A stretch of DNA of 64,000 nucleotides from an uncultured Collinsella sp. (lineage in GTDB: Bacteria; Actinomycetota; Coriobacteriia; Coriobacteriales; Coriobacteriaceae), in NCBI GenBank assembly GCA_959599095.1, contig CAUGGC010000005.1, positions 1 to 64,000 on the forward strand, written 5' to 3'. This document shows positions 48,493 to 57,501 of this stretch, one piece after another (position 1 is the first letter of the stretch; each line of letters opens with the position of its first letter). Position numbers and translations under genes: made by a program. The notes below the pieces were generated by a model, which was given only the letters and a program-made list of their open reading frames with translations, made no database searches and had not been told where the DNA came from.

Positions 48493-49626
48493 ATGAGGGT
48501 TTCCTGCATAGCGTTCACTGAGAGGGGGTATGCGTTGGCGGAGCGCACCGCACGCGCGCTTTCCGATTGCGCACAGACAGGTGAAGATGACCCTGGCTGG
48601 GACGTTTCCGTTTCGCGCGGGTTCGGCGAGGGGAAGGCCGACCTGCGCGCATGGACGGCGCTCGCGTGGGAAGCGTCGGACGCGCTTCTGTTCGTGGGCG
48701 CGGCGGGCATCGCCGTGCGGGCGATCGCGCCGCATGTCGCCTCGAAGGCAACCGATTCCGCGGTTGTGGCGATCGACGAGGCGGGGCGCTTTGCCGTCCC
48801 GCTTTTGTCGGGGCATTTGGGCGGTGCGAACGAGCTTGCGCAAACTGTGGCACGCGCGGCAGGGGCCATCCCCGTCATCACCACGGCGACCGACGTCCGC
48901 GGCGTGTGGGCGGTGGATACGTGGGCGCGCTGTGCGGGGCTCGCCGTTTCGAATCCCGAGGCCATCAAGCGAGTGTCGGCGCGGCTGCTTTCGGGCGGGC
49001 GCGTGGCGCTCTATTCCGACATGCCGATTTCGGGACAGCCGCCTGAGGGGGTTGACATTGCGTCCGACCGCGCTCGGGCCGATATCGTCGTGTCGCCGTT
49101 CGCTGGCGCGAATGCAGGTGCGTCCGTTCGCGCCTTGGAGACAACGGGCGAGGTCGTGCCCGCCGGTGAGACGTGGAAGCCGGCGGGCGTGCGGGCGCAG
49201 GCGCCTGCGCCCGAGCCGCTTCGCCTTGTCGTGCCCTGCATCGTTGCGGGCATAGGGTGCCGTCGCGGTGCGTGCGCCGAAGCGATCGAGGAGGCGTTTC
49301 TTCTCGCGTGCGGGCAGGCGGGTATCTCGCCTTCGGCCGTGCGCGAGGCGGCGACGATCGAAGTGAAGGCGCACGAGGAGGGTCTGCTCGCCTTCTGCCG
49401 CGCGCGCAATATCCCGCTTGCGACGTATTCCGCAGAGGAGTTGTCGCAGGTCGAAGGCAGCGTTTCGCCATCTAATTTCGTGCGCGCGACGGTGGGGGTC
49501 GACAACGTGTGCGAGCGCGCGGCGCTCGCGGACGGGGGCAAACTTATCTTCCCGAAGCTCGCTCACGGCGGCGTGACCGTCGCGTTTTCCAAGGTAACTA
49601 TCGAACTTTCGTTTAAGGAGCGGTGA
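48493..49626 (+). CDS. cbiG: Cobalt-precorrin-5A hydrolase
   Basis: A 377-residue enzyme that opens the lactone ring and releases the C20 fragment as acetaldehyde in the anaerobic pathway. The N-terminal and middle domains show FVGAAGIAVRAIAPHVASKATD, VPLLSGHLGGANELA and ITTATDVRGVWAVD. The C-terminal domain begins CIVAGIGCRRGACAEAIEEA. The start ATG immediately follows the cbiL remnant stop. It overlaps cbiH by one base. Single-protein CbiG, not fused to CbiH. Confidence 0.93.
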   Translation: MRVSCIAFTERGYALAERTARALSDCAQTGEDDPGWDVSVSRGFGEGKADLRAWTALAWEASDALLFVGAAGIAVRAIAPHVASKATDSAVVAIDEAGRFAVPLLSGHLGGANELAQTVARAAGAIPVITTATDVRGVWAVDTWARCAGLAVSNPEAIKRVSARLLSGGRVALYSDMPISGQPPEGVDIASDRARADIVVSPFAGANAGASVRALETTGEVVPAGETWKPAGVRAQAPAPEPLRLVVPCIVAGIGCRRGACAEAIEEAFLLACGQAGISPSAVREAATIEVKAHEEGLLAFCRARNIPLATYSAEELSQVEGSVSPSNFVRATVGVDNVCERAALADGGKLIFPKLAHGGVTVAFSKVTIELSFKER

Positions 49627-50369
49627 TGGGAAAGCTCTTCGTGGTGGGGATCGGCCCGGGCGGCCCCGACGGCATGACGATTGCGGCCCGGCGCGCGCTC
49701 GAGGCGGCCGACATCGTTGTGGGGTACACGAAATACGTGGAGCTCGCGCTCGCCGCCGTGCCCGACGCGGCGCATCTCGCGACGCCGATGATGCACGAGG
49801 TTGAACGGTGCCGCCTGGCGCTTTCGCGCGCGCAGAGCGGAGAAGCCGTGGCGCTCGTGTGCAGCGGTGACGCGGGCGTGTACGGCATGGCGAGCCCCGT
49901 GCTGGAGCTTGCGGAGGACTACCCCGATGTAGACGTGGAAGTTATCGCCGGGGCCACCGCGGCTCAGAGCGGGTCGGCGGTGCTCGGCGCCCCGCTTGCC
50001 CACGACTTCGCGGTCGTGTCGCTCTCCGACCTGCTCACGCCGTGGGAGGTCATCGAGCGCAGGCTCGCCGCCGTGGCGAGCGCCGACTTCTGCATCTGTT
50101 TGTACAACCCGCGCAGCAGAAAGCGCGCCGACAGGCTCTCGCGCGCGGCGAAGATTATGCTCGAATGGAAGGCCCCCGACACGCTCTGCGGCTGGGTACG
50201 CAACATCGGGCGCGAGGGGCAGCAGTCGGGCATGTGCAGGCTCTCCGAGCTTGGGGAGATCGACGCCGACATGTTCACCACCGTGTTCGTCGGCAACGCT
50301 GACACGAAGCTCGTAGGCGGCCGTATGGTCACGCCGCGCGGGTATCGGGAGATTCCATGCGAAAGGTAA
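49626..50369 (+). CDS. cbiH: Precorrin-3B / cobalt-factor III C17-methyltransferase
   Basis: A 247-residue ring-contraction methyltransferase. It shows KLFVVGIGPGGPDGMTIAARRAL, CSGDAGVYGMASPVLEL and IAGATAAQSGSAVLGAPLAHDFAVVSLSD, then CLYNPRSRKRAD, all typical of CbiH/CobJ. It uses ATG 49626 with GGAGCGG upstream. It overlaps the cbiET gene by 13 bases. No iron-sulfur extension is seen. Confidence 0.94.
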   Translation: MGKLFVVGIGPGGPDGMTIAARRALEAADIVVGYTKYVELALAAVPDAAHLATPMMHEVERCRLALSRAQSGEAVALVCSGDAGVYGMASPVLELAEDYPDVDVEVIAGATAAQSGSAVLGAPLAHDFAVVSLSDLLTPWEVIERRLAAVASADFCICLYNPRSRKRADRLSRAAKIMLEWKAPDTLCGWVRNIGREGQQSGMCRLSELGEIDADMFTTVFVGNADTKLVGGRMVTPRGYREIPCER

Positions 50370-51706
50370 CGATCATCGGGGCGGGGCCCGGAAACCCCGA
50401 CTTGCTCTCGCGCGCGGCGCTCGACGCGATCGACATCGCCGACGTGGTCATCGGCGCTCATCGCGCGCTTGCCGGCATCGACGTGCCGCCCGACGTGGTG
50501 AGATGCGAGCTCGTGAAGACGGCGGACATCGTCGCCGCGCTCACCGATGCGGCGTCGTGGCGGCGCGCCGTGGTCGTGATGACGGGCGATGTGGGGCTGT
50601 TCAGCGGCGCGCGCCGCCTGGTGGAGGCGCTCTCCGGCGACGCGCAGGTGGACGTGCGCGTTGTTCCCGGCATAAGCTCAGCGTCGTATCTCGCCGCGCG
50701 CCTTGCACGTCCATGGCAGGATTGGCGCTTCGCGAGCGCTCACGGCGTGGCGTGCGACATCGTGGCCGAGGCCGAGCGCGCAGGTGAGCTCTTCCTCGCC
50801 ACGTCGGGCGGGGAAGACCCCTCGCGGCTTTCGTGCGAGCTTGCGCAAGCGGGCTTCGGGGACGCGCGCGTGACGGTGGCCGAGCGCCTGTCGTACCCCG
50901 ACGAGCGCATCACCTGCGCGACCGCAAGTGAAATCGCAGGTCAGACGTTTGACGACTTGAACGTGATGCTTATCGAGTTCGCAGGCGGCGCCGGGTCGCC
51001 TGCGGGCTCTAGCGCAGCCTCCGAGGCGCCGGCCGGCGCGTCATCGCCCGCGGCGGCTTCTTCCGCGGCGGACCCTGCGGGCGCATCCCGCGCCGCGAGC
51101 TCCCGCTGGCCGTACGCTTCCTCGGGCATTCCCGACGAGCTCTTCATCCGCGGCGACGTTCCCATGACCAAGCAGGAGGTGCGCGCCGTCGCGCTCGCGA
51201 AGCTGCGCCTTACCGCGACCGACACCGTGTGGGACGTCGGAGCCGGCACGGGGAGCGTGTCGATTGAGGCGGCGCTCGTCGCGCGAGCGGGGTCGGTATG
51301 GGCGGTCGAGCGCAACGCGGCCGGCGTGCGGCTCATCCGAGAGAACGCGGATGCATTCGGGTGCGGCAACGTGCATGCGGTCCCCGGTGTCGCCCCCGAA
51401 GCGCTCGCGAAACTGCCCGTCCCCGACGCCGTGTTCGTCGGCGGGAGCGCGGGCGAGCTTCCCTCTATCGTGGAGGCGGCGCTCGAGAAGAACTCGCAGG
51501 TTCGCCTGTGCGTGCCATGCGTCACCGTTGAGACGCTCACCGAGGCGTGCGCGCTTCTCTCGGGTTCGCGCTTTAAGGGGTTCGAGGCGTGCCAGGTGTC
51601 GGCCGCCCGCGCCGAGGCTGTAGGCTCGCACCATCTTATGAAGGCGCAAAACCCCGTGTTCCTCGTCAGCGCGCGTGGTGCGGGTGGGGAAGGCGGCGCC
51701 CGGTGA
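50357..51706 (+). CDS. cbiET: Fused precorrin-6Y C5,15-methyltransferase and C15-decarboxylase (CbiE-CbiT)
   Basis: A 449-residue fusion equivalent to CobL. The CbiE half (about residues 1-205) shows VTIIGAGPGNPDLLSRAALDAI, MTGDVGLFSGARRLVEA and VVPGISSASYLAARL. An Ala/Ser/Gly-rich linker of about 50 residues joins it to the CbiT half (about 262-440), which has IPDELFIRGDVPMTKQEVRAVALAKL, the AdoMet loop VWDVGAGTGSVSIEAAL and FVGGSAGELPSIVEAAL. The long linker is unusual but plausible for a GC-rich actinobacterium. It overlaps cbiA by four bases. Confidence 0.94.
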   Translation: MRKVTIIGAGPGNPDLLSRAALDAIDIADVVIGAHRALAGIDVPPDVVRCELVKTADIVAALTDAASWRRAVVVMTGDVGLFSGARRLVEALSGDAQVDVRVVPGISSASYLAARLARPWQDWRFASAHGVACDIVAEAERAGELFLATSGGEDPSRLSCELAQAGFGDARVTVAERLSYPDERITCATASEIAGQTFDDLNVMLIEFAGGAGSPAGSSAASEAPAGASSPAAASSAADPAGASRAASSRWPYASSGIPDELFIRGDVPMTKQEVRAVALAKLRLTATDTVWDVGAGTGSVSIEAALVARAGSVWAVERNAAGVRLIRENADAFGCGNVHAVPGVAPEALAKLPVPDAVFVGGSAGELPSIVEAALEKNSQVRLCVPCVTVETLTEACALLSGSRFKGFEACQVSAARAEAVGSHHLMKAQNPVFLVSARGAGGEGGAR

Positions 51707-53085
51707 GCACGACCATCCCGCGTTTCATGGTCGCTGCGCCCTCGAGCGGGAGCGGCAAGACGGTCGTTACGTGCGCGCTCCTGCGCGCGCTTGCGCGCCG
51801 CGGCCTCGCATGCGCGGCCTTCAAATGCGGCCCCGACTACATTGACCCGCTCTTTCATCGCCGCGTCGTGGGCGCGCGCTCGGGCAACTTAGACGGCTTC
51901 TTCACCGACGCCCGGACGCTGCGCGCCCTGCTCGCACGCGGCGCCGCGGGCGCGGATGTCGCGGTGCTCGAGGGGGTCATGGGCTTCTACGACGGCATGG
52001 CGCCCGGCGTGGCCGACGCGAGCAGCTACCAGGTTGCGCGCGACACGGAAACGCCGGTCGTTTTAGTGGTGAACGGGCGCGGGGCGTCTTTATCGCTCGC
52101 CGCCGTAATTTGCGGCATCGCCGAGTTCCTGCCTTGTGCGAACGTGCGCGGCGTCGTGCTGAACAAGACGAGCGCCGCTGCCTGCGCCTACGCGGCGCCT
52201 GCGATCGAGAAGCACACGGGCGTCACAGTTTTGGGGAATATCCCCGCCGACGAGGCGTTCTCGCTCGAAAGCCGGCATCTGGGGCTTGTGACCGCCGACG
52301 AGGTCGAGCAGCTCTCCGCGCGCATCGACAAGATGGCCGAGCTGGTGGAAAAGAGCGTCGACGTCGATCGCTTGCTCGAAATAGCGGCGACGGCACCCGA
52401 TATCCGCGAGGAACCTTACCGGTTGGAGCCGATCGCGGGAGCGCGGCCCATCGTCGCCGTCGCACGTGACGAGGCGTTCTCGTTCTACTACGAGGAGAAC
52501 CTGCGCGCGCTCGAGGACCTTGGTTGCGAGCTGGCCTTTTTCAGCCCCCTGTGTGATAGCGAGTTGCCCCGGGGGACAAGCGCCCTCTATCTGGGGGGCG
52601 GCTACCCGGAGCTCCATGCGCGGCAGCTCTCCGAGAACGCGCCGATGCGCGAAGCGGTGCGGCGCGCGGTGGAATCCGGCATGCCGACGGTCGCCGAATG
52701 CGGTGGGTTTCTGTACCTGCAGCGCGAAATCGCCGATAGCGAGGGGCGGCGCTGGCCTGTTGCGGGCGCCCTTGAGGGCGCAAGCGAGAACGGGGGAAGG
52801 CTGTCCCATTTCGGGTACGTGGAGCTCACTTCCCAACGCGACGGGCTCTACGGGCCGCGCGGCACACGCATCCGCGCGCACGAATTCCATTACTGGCAGT
52901 CCACCTGCCCGGGCGGCGACTTCTGGGCGCAGAAGCCCCGGCGCGACAAGGGCTGGCCGTGCATGACGGCCACCCCGTCCCTGGTGGCGGGCTTCCCGCA
53001 TGTGTACTATCCCGCGAACCCCGACGTTGCGCGCGCGTTCGCATCTGCCGCAGCGTCGTTCGCAGAGAGGAGACGGCATGGCTGA
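51703..53085 (+). CDS. cbiA: Cobyrinic acid a,c-diamide synthase
   Basis: A 460-residue glutamine-dependent amidase that amidates the a and c side chains. The N-terminal P-loop is APSSGSGKTVVTCALLRAL, followed by FKCGPDYIDPLFH. The C-terminal glutaminase-like domain has LYLGGGYPELHARQLSEN and the nucleophile Cys in TVAECGGFLYLQ, with the His in HEFHYW. A GTG start is used, overlapping the previous stop. It is followed by cobT eight bases inside its end. Confidence 0.95.
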   Translation: MSTTIPRFMVAAPSSGSGKTVVTCALLRALARRGLACAAFKCGPDYIDPLFHRRVVGARSGNLDGFFTDARTLRALLARGAAGADVAVLEGVMGFYDGMAPGVADASSYQVARDTETPVVLVVNGRGASLSLAAVICGIAEFLPCANVRGVVLNKTSAAACAYAAPAIEKHTGVTVLGNIPADEAFSLESRHLGLVTADEVEQLSARIDKMAELVEKSVDVDRLLEIAATAPDIREEPYRLEPIAGARPIVAVARDEAFSFYYEENLRALEDLGCELAFFSPLCDSELPRGTSALYLGGGYPELHARQLSENAPMREAVRRAVESGMPTVAECGGFLYLQREIADSEGRRWPVAGALEGASENGGRLSHFGYVELTSQRDGLYGPRGTRIRAHEFHYWQSTCPGGDFWAQKPRRDKGWPCMTATPSLVAGFPHVYYPANPDVARAFASAAASFAERRRHG

Positions 53086-54220
53086 AACAACCGAAACCGC
53101 GCTTGCCTGCATTCGCGAGGAAGTCGAGCGCGCGTTCTCGTCGGCGCCCGGCGCCGTGCTCGAAGCCGCGCTCTCCCGGATCGCGCCCGCAGACGAATGC
53201 GCCCGCGCCGCCGCGTACGCCGCGTGGGACTCCATCGCGCACCCCTTGGGGGGATTGGGCGACTTTGAAGACGCCGTCGCGTGTATCGCTGCAGCTCAGG
53301 GGAGCGCCGAGGTGGCCGAGTTTCCCCGTGCGCTCGCGGTATTCTTCTCCGACAACGGGGTCGTTGCCGAAGGCGTGTCGCAAAGCGGGCAAGACGTGAC
53401 GCGAGCCGTCGCGCGCAACATGTGCGAGGGGGCCACGAGCGCCTGCCGCATGGCGGCGTTCGCGGATGCCGAGGTCGTGCCCGTCGACGTGGGTATGGCC
53501 CGGGGCATAGAAGACGCGCGCATGGTGCGCGCGAACGTGCGGCGGGGGAGTGGCAACATCGCGCACGGCTCCGCTATGTCTCGAGATGGGGCCGTGCGCG
53601 CGATCGAGGTCGGAATTGCCGTCGCGTGCGGGCTTGCCCGCGCCGGCGTGCGCCTTCTCGCCGCGGGCGAGATGGGCATCGGCAACACGACCACCTCGGC
53701 GGCGGTGGCCGCAGTGCTCATCCGGGCGGACGCGCGGAGCCTCGTCGGGCGCGGCGCGGGGCTCTCGGACGCCTCGCTCGCGCGCAAGCGCGACGTGGTC
53801 GAGCGCGCTATCGACGCGAACTCGCCCGATCCCGCCGACCCAATCGACGTGCTCTCGAAGGTGGGCGGCTTCGACATCGCTGCGATGTGCGGCTTCTACC
53901 TGGGGGCCGCGGTCTCGAAGGCGCCGGCGCTCCTCGACGGGGTCATATCCTGCACGGCGGCCCTGTGCGCGGCGCGCCTGTGCCCCAACGCCTTGGGCTA
54001 CCTCGTGGGCACCCACGCATCAAGCGAACCCGCAAGCCGGGAGCTCCTTCGCGAGCTCGGCATAAAGGCGCCCCTCGACGCAGGCATGCACTTGGGCGAG
54101 GGCGCGGGCGCCATGGCGTATCTGCCCCTTCTGGATTCGGCGCTGCGCGTGTACCGGGATGGGAAGACGTTCACGGCGACTGGCATGGCTGCTTACGAGC
54201 ATTTCGAGGCCGGGAAATGA
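53078..54220 (+). CDS. cobT: Nicotinate-nucleotide-dimethylbenzimidazole phosphoribosyltransferase
   Basis: A 380-residue enzyme that activates the lower-ligand base as its alpha-ribotide. It shows VFFSDNGVVAEGVSQSGQDVTRAVARNM, VDVGMARGIEDARMV, RAGVRLLAAGEMGIGNTTTSAAVAAVL and the C-terminal GTHASSEPASRELL and LHLGEGAGAM-like region (MHLGEGAGAMAYLPLLDSA). ATG 53078 follows GAGAGGAG. No lower-ligand synthesis gene (bluB or bza) lies in the window, so the base is probably salvaged or made elsewhere. Confidence 0.95.
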   Translation: MAETTETALACIREEVERAFSSAPGAVLEAALSRIAPADECARAAAYAAWDSIAHPLGGLGDFEDAVACIAAAQGSAEVAEFPRALAVFFSDNGVVAEGVSQSGQDVTRAVARNMCEGATSACRMAAFADAEVVPVDVGMARGIEDARMVRANVRRGSGNIAHGSAMSRDGAVRAIEVGIAVACGLARAGVRLLAAGEMGIGNTTTSAAVAAVLIRADARSLVGRGAGLSDASLARKRDVVERAIDANSPDPADPIDVLSKVGGFDIAAMCGFYLGAAVSKAPALLDGVISCTAALCAARLCPNALGYLVGTHASSEPASRELLRELGIKAPLDAGMHLGEGAGAMAYLPLLDSALRVYRDGKTFTATGMAAYEHFEAGK

Positions 54221-54765
54221 CGGTGACGCTCGTTATCGGCGCCGCCGCGAGCGGCAAGAGCGCCTACGCCGAGTCCCTGTGCCTCGGGCACGACGGCCCC
54301 CGCGTGTACCTGGCAACGATGGAGCCCTTCGGGGAAGAGGGCGCCCACCGCATTGCGCGCCATCGGGCGCTGCGCGAGGGCAAGGGGTTTTCCACCCTCG
54401 AGCGCACGCGTGACGTGGGCGCCGCAGTGCCCGGGCTTCCGCGCGGCTGCACGCTTCTTTTGGAGGACGTGGGCAACCTGGTTGCGAACGAGCTTTTCGC
54501 GGAAGGCGGCTTGTCCCCACGTGACCCCGACGCTGCGGCGCGCGAGGTGCTCGGAGGCATCGAACGGCTTGCTCAGGCCGCTGCGTATACGGTGGTGGTC
54601 ACCGTCGACGTGTTCGCCGATGGGATGCGCTACGATGAGGGGACCGAGGCATGGAGGCGCGCGCTCGCGCGCGTGAACGCGGGCGTGGCGGCGCTGGCCG
54701 ACCGCGCAGTCGAAGTGGTATGCGGGATTCCCGTGTGGATGAAAGGCGAAGGACCTACAAGGTGA
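54217..54765 (+). CDS. cobU: Adenosylcobinamide kinase / guanylyltransferase
   Basis: A 182-residue bifunctional enzyme of nucleotide-loop assembly. Walker A is GAAASGKSAYAESL. The GTP-linked residues lie in RIARHRALREGKGF, with His and Arg in the expected HRxxR order. The middle motif LLLEDVGNLVANELF and the C-terminal CGIPVWMKG match the family. Its start overlaps cobT by four bases and its stop overlaps cobS. A second, divergent CobU-like domain is fused to a phosphatase two genes downstream. Confidence 0.92.
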   Translation: MTVTLVIGAAASGKSAYAESLCLGHDGPRVYLATMEPFGEEGAHRIARHRALREGKGFSTLERTRDVGAAVPGLPRGCTLLLEDVGNLVANELFAEGGLSPRDPDAAAREVLGGIERLAQAAAYTVVVTVDVFADGMRYDEGTEAWRRALARVNAGVAALADRAVEVVCGIPVWMKGEGPTR

Positions 54766-55529
54766 AGATAGTAGAGGCAATCTGCGCGGCGTTCGGAACG
54801 TTCTCGCGCATCCCCGTCCCGAAATCGGCTTGGACCGATTTCGGGTCAACCCATGCTCTTGCCGCGTTTCCCCTGGTGGGCCTTGCGGAAGGCTTACTCA
54901 TGACGGCGTGGGGGCACGTGGCGAACCTGCTCGGCGTGCCCGCGACCATCGTCGCGGCTGTGCTCGTGGCGCTGCCTGTGGCGGTGACGGGAGGCATCCA
55001 CCTAGACGGGCTCTGCGACACCTCCGATGCGCTTGCAAGTTGGGCCCCGCGCGAACGAAAGCTCGAGATCATGCACGACCCGCGGGCGGGCGCCTTCGGG
55101 GTCATCGGTGTTGTCGTGTACCTTATTCTGCAGTTTTCCCTGTTCACCGCGCTGCCGCTTACGGCGGGGACGTTCCTCGCGCTTCTGTGCTCGCTCGTGT
55201 TCTCCCGCGCGCTTTCGGGGCTCGCCGTTGAATGCTGGCCTGCCGCGCGGGCGGACGGCATGGCCGCGGGGCTCTCGCCTTCGAAGAAGCGCGCGGCGAT
55301 CGTTGTGCCGCTTTGCGCTTTCGCTGCGGCTTCGGCTGCAGGGATGGTCGCGTGCGCTCAGGCCGTCGGCGCCCTTATGGCGGTGGCGGGGCTTTTGGCG
55401 CTCGCGTGGTACCGCCATGTTGCCCTGTCCCGCTTCGGCGGGGTGACGGGGGATTTGGCCGGATGGTTTCTGCAATGGGCCGAGCTCGCGATGCTTGCCA
55501 TGTTGGTGGCGGGGGGCATGCTCCTATGA
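54762..55529 (+). CDS. cobS: Cobalamin 5'-phosphate synthase
   Basis: A 255-residue integral membrane enzyme that joins adenosyl-GDP-cobinamide to the alpha-ribotide. It has about six membrane segments, and the key motif GGIHLDGLCDTSDALAS with conserved Asp residues is followed by ERKLEIMHDPRAGAFGVIG. It uses GTG 54762 inside the cobU stop. The C-terminal membrane segments and the GDLAGWFLQWAE motif are present. Location at the membrane agrees with CbiB, encoded two genes on. Confidence 0.94.
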   Translation: MKIVEAICAAFGTFSRIPVPKSAWTDFGSTHALAAFPLVGLAEGLLMTAWGHVANLLGVPATIVAAVLVALPVAVTGGIHLDGLCDTSDALASWAPRERKLEIMHDPRAGAFGVIGVVVYLILQFSLFTALPLTAGTFLALLCSLVFSRALSGLAVECWPAARADGMAAGLSPSKKRAAIVVPLCAFAAASAAGMVACAQAVGALMAVAGLLALAWYRHVALSRFGGVTGDLAGWFLQWAELAMLAMLVAGGMLL

Positions 55530-56527
55530 TGCTCGTGGTAGGTGGCGCGCATTCGGGGAAGAGGACCTTCGTGCGCGAAAAGCTCGGGTTCGCGGCGGAC
55601 GATTTCGTCGACGCGGCGCAGTTTGCGGAGGGCGGCGTGCCTGCGGCTTTTGCCGGCCGTGTCGCGTACCGTGTTGAGGATCTCGTACGCGCGCTCGACG
55701 CTGACCGGGCCCTCGAGCGGCTGATCGGCTTCGACGTAGTGATTCTGCCCTTGGTCGGCTCGGGGGTCGTCCCTATGCGTGCGGAAGACGCCCAATGGCG
55801 CGAGCGCGCGGGGCGCCTGGGATGCGCGCTCGCTGCGCGCGCCGACGTCGTCGTGCGCATGACGTGCGGGATACCCCAGGTCATCAAAGGAAACCTTGCC
55901 GATGCGCCTCGAGGGACGCAGGGCGCGGGCGCGCCTTTGGAAGTCGTCTTCGTGCGCCATGGTGCCACGGCGGGCACGGAAGACCATCGCTACAGCGGGG
56001 CGGGCACCGACGAGCCCCTGTCGAGCGCGGGCGAGCGCGCTTTGCGCGACCTCGCGTGCTATCGTGACGTGTTCCGTGTTATCACGAGCGGCATGGCCCG
56101 CACCGACCAGACGGCGCGCATCCTCTTCCCGAACGCGGAGCTTATGGCGTGCCCCGGTCTGCGCGAGATGGATTTCGGCGACTTCGAGGGGCGAAGCGCC
56201 GCCGAGCTTAAAGAGGATGCGCGCTACCGCGCCTGGGTAGACTCCTGGTGCGAGTCGCGCTGCCCGCATGGCGAGGGCAAGAGCGATTTCACCCGCCGCG
56301 TCGTCGCGGCGTTTAAGGAGGCGTGCGAATCGGAGCGCGCCCAGGGGAGTGGGCGCGCCGTCTTCGTCGTTCACGCGGGTACCGTGAAAGCGCTGCTCTC
56401 CGAGCTAGCTGTCCCGAAAATGGGATACTTCGACGTGCATACCGAGCCGGGCGGCGCATGGGCCGCCACCTGGGATGGGCACTGCCTTCGCGACGTTCGC
56501 CCCGCTTCGGGGGGCGATGCCCGGTGA
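55526..56527 (+). CDS. Fusion of a CobU-like domain and a CobC-type phosphatase
   Basis: A 333-residue fusion. The N-terminal half (about residues 1-130) resembles CobU: a P-loop in VVGGAHSGKRTF, a GSGVVPMRAEDAQWRERAG segment and a final CGIPQVIKG. It lacks the HRxxR guanylylation motif. The C-terminal half is a histidine phosphatase (VVFVRHGATAGTEDHRYSG with the catalytic RHG, then MARTDQTARILFP and VFVVHAGTVKALL), the CobC-type alpha-ribazole or cobalamin-phosphate phosphatase. The two steps flank cobalamin phosphate synthesis, so the fusion is reasonable. It starts inside the cobS stop and overlaps cbiB. Confidence 0.82.
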   Translation: MMLVVGGAHSGKRTFVREKLGFAADDFVDAAQFAEGGVPAAFAGRVAYRVEDLVRALDADRALERLIGFDVVILPLVGSGVVPMRAEDAQWRERAGRLGCALAARADVVVRMTCGIPQVIKGNLADAPRGTQGAGAPLEVVFVRHGATAGTEDHRYSGAGTDEPLSSAGERALRDLACYRDVFRVITSGMARTDQTARILFPNAELMACPGLREMDFGDFEGRSAAELKEDARYRAWVDSWCESRCPHGEGKSDFTRRVVAAFKEACESERAQGSGRAVFVVHAGTVKALLSELAVPKMGYFDVHTEPGGAWAATWDGHCLRDVRPASGGDAR

Positions 56528-57501
56528 TGACGATTCTTGCCGTCGCCGTCGGGTTCGCGGCCGACCTTGCCTTCGGCGACCCGCGCTGGCTTCCCCATCC
56601 CGTCGTTGCCATGGGGCGCGCGATCACGTGGGCCGAAGGCCGCCTGCGGGGCGCATTCCCGCAAACGTCCGCGGGCACGCGCGCCGCAGGGCTTGTGCTC
56701 GCTGTGGCGCTTCCGCTTGCGTGTGGGCTTTTGACCTGGGGAATCCTGCATCTTTGCGGCATGGTTCACTCCGGCTTGCGCTTCGTGGTCGAGGCATGGG
56801 CGAGCTATCAGATTCTCGCGGCATGCGAGCTACGCCGCCAGAGCCTGACCGTGGCCCGCGCGTTCTCGAAGGGCGGCCTTGTCGCGGCGCGCGAAGCCGT
56901 CGGGCTCATCGTGGGACGCGACACGTCTGTTCTCGACGAGCAGGGCGTCGCGCGCGCCGCCGTGGAAACGGTGGCGGAGAACGCGAGCGACGGCGTCATC
57001 GCGCCGCTTTTCTACCTTATGATCGGGGGTGCGCCCTTGGGTATGGCGTACAAGGCGGTGAACACGCTCGACAGCATGGTGGGCTACAAAAACGAGCGCT
57101 ACATCGACTTCGGCTGCGCCTCGGCGCGCCTCGACGATGCGGCGAACTGGATTCCCTCGCGCTTATCGGCCTTGCTCATGATCGCCGTGTGCCCGATCGT
57201 CGGTCTCGACGCGCGCGGGGCGGCGCGCATCTGGCGCCGCGACAGGCGTCGCCATGCGAGCCCGAACGCGGCGCAGACCGAGTCAGCGTGCGCGGGCGCG
57301 CTCGGGCTGCGTCTGGCAGGACCCGCGGTGTATTTCGGCAAGCTCGTTGAGAAACCGACGATAGGCGACGCGTCCCGCGAAATCGAGTGGGGCGACATCG
57401 CCCGGGCGACAAGGCTCATGCTCGCCGCGTCCGTATGCGCGCTCGTCGTCTTCGGTGCCGCGCGTGCGGCGGTCGTGCTCGCCGTGGGGGCGATGGCATG
57501 A
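56527..57501 (+). CDS. cbiB: Adenosylcobinamide-phosphate synthase
   Basis: A 324-residue membrane protein that attaches aminopropanol phosphate to adenosylcobyric acid. It opens AVGFAADLAFGDPRWLPHPVVAMGRAI, and the conserved block VAENASDGVIAPLFYLMIGGAPLGMAYKAVNTLDSMVGYKNERY is present. Four or five membrane segments are predicted. ATG 56527 is used; a GTG one codon upstream is also in frame. It overlaps cobD by four bases, and the CobD product feeds this enzyme. Confidence 0.94.
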   Translation: MTILAVAVGFAADLAFGDPRWLPHPVVAMGRAITWAEGRLRGAFPQTSAGTRAAGLVLAVALPLACGLLTWGILHLCGMVHSGLRFVVEAWASYQILAACELRRQSLTVARAFSKGGLVAAREAVGLIVGRDTSVLDEQGVARAAVETVAENASDGVIAPLFYLMIGGAPLGMAYKAVNTLDSMVGYKNERYIDFGCASARLDDAANWIPSRLSALLMIAVCPIVGLDARGAARIWRRDRRRHASPNAAQTESACAGALGLRLAGPAVYFGKLVEKPTIGDASREIEWGDIARATRLMLAASVCALVVFGAARAAVVLAVGAMA

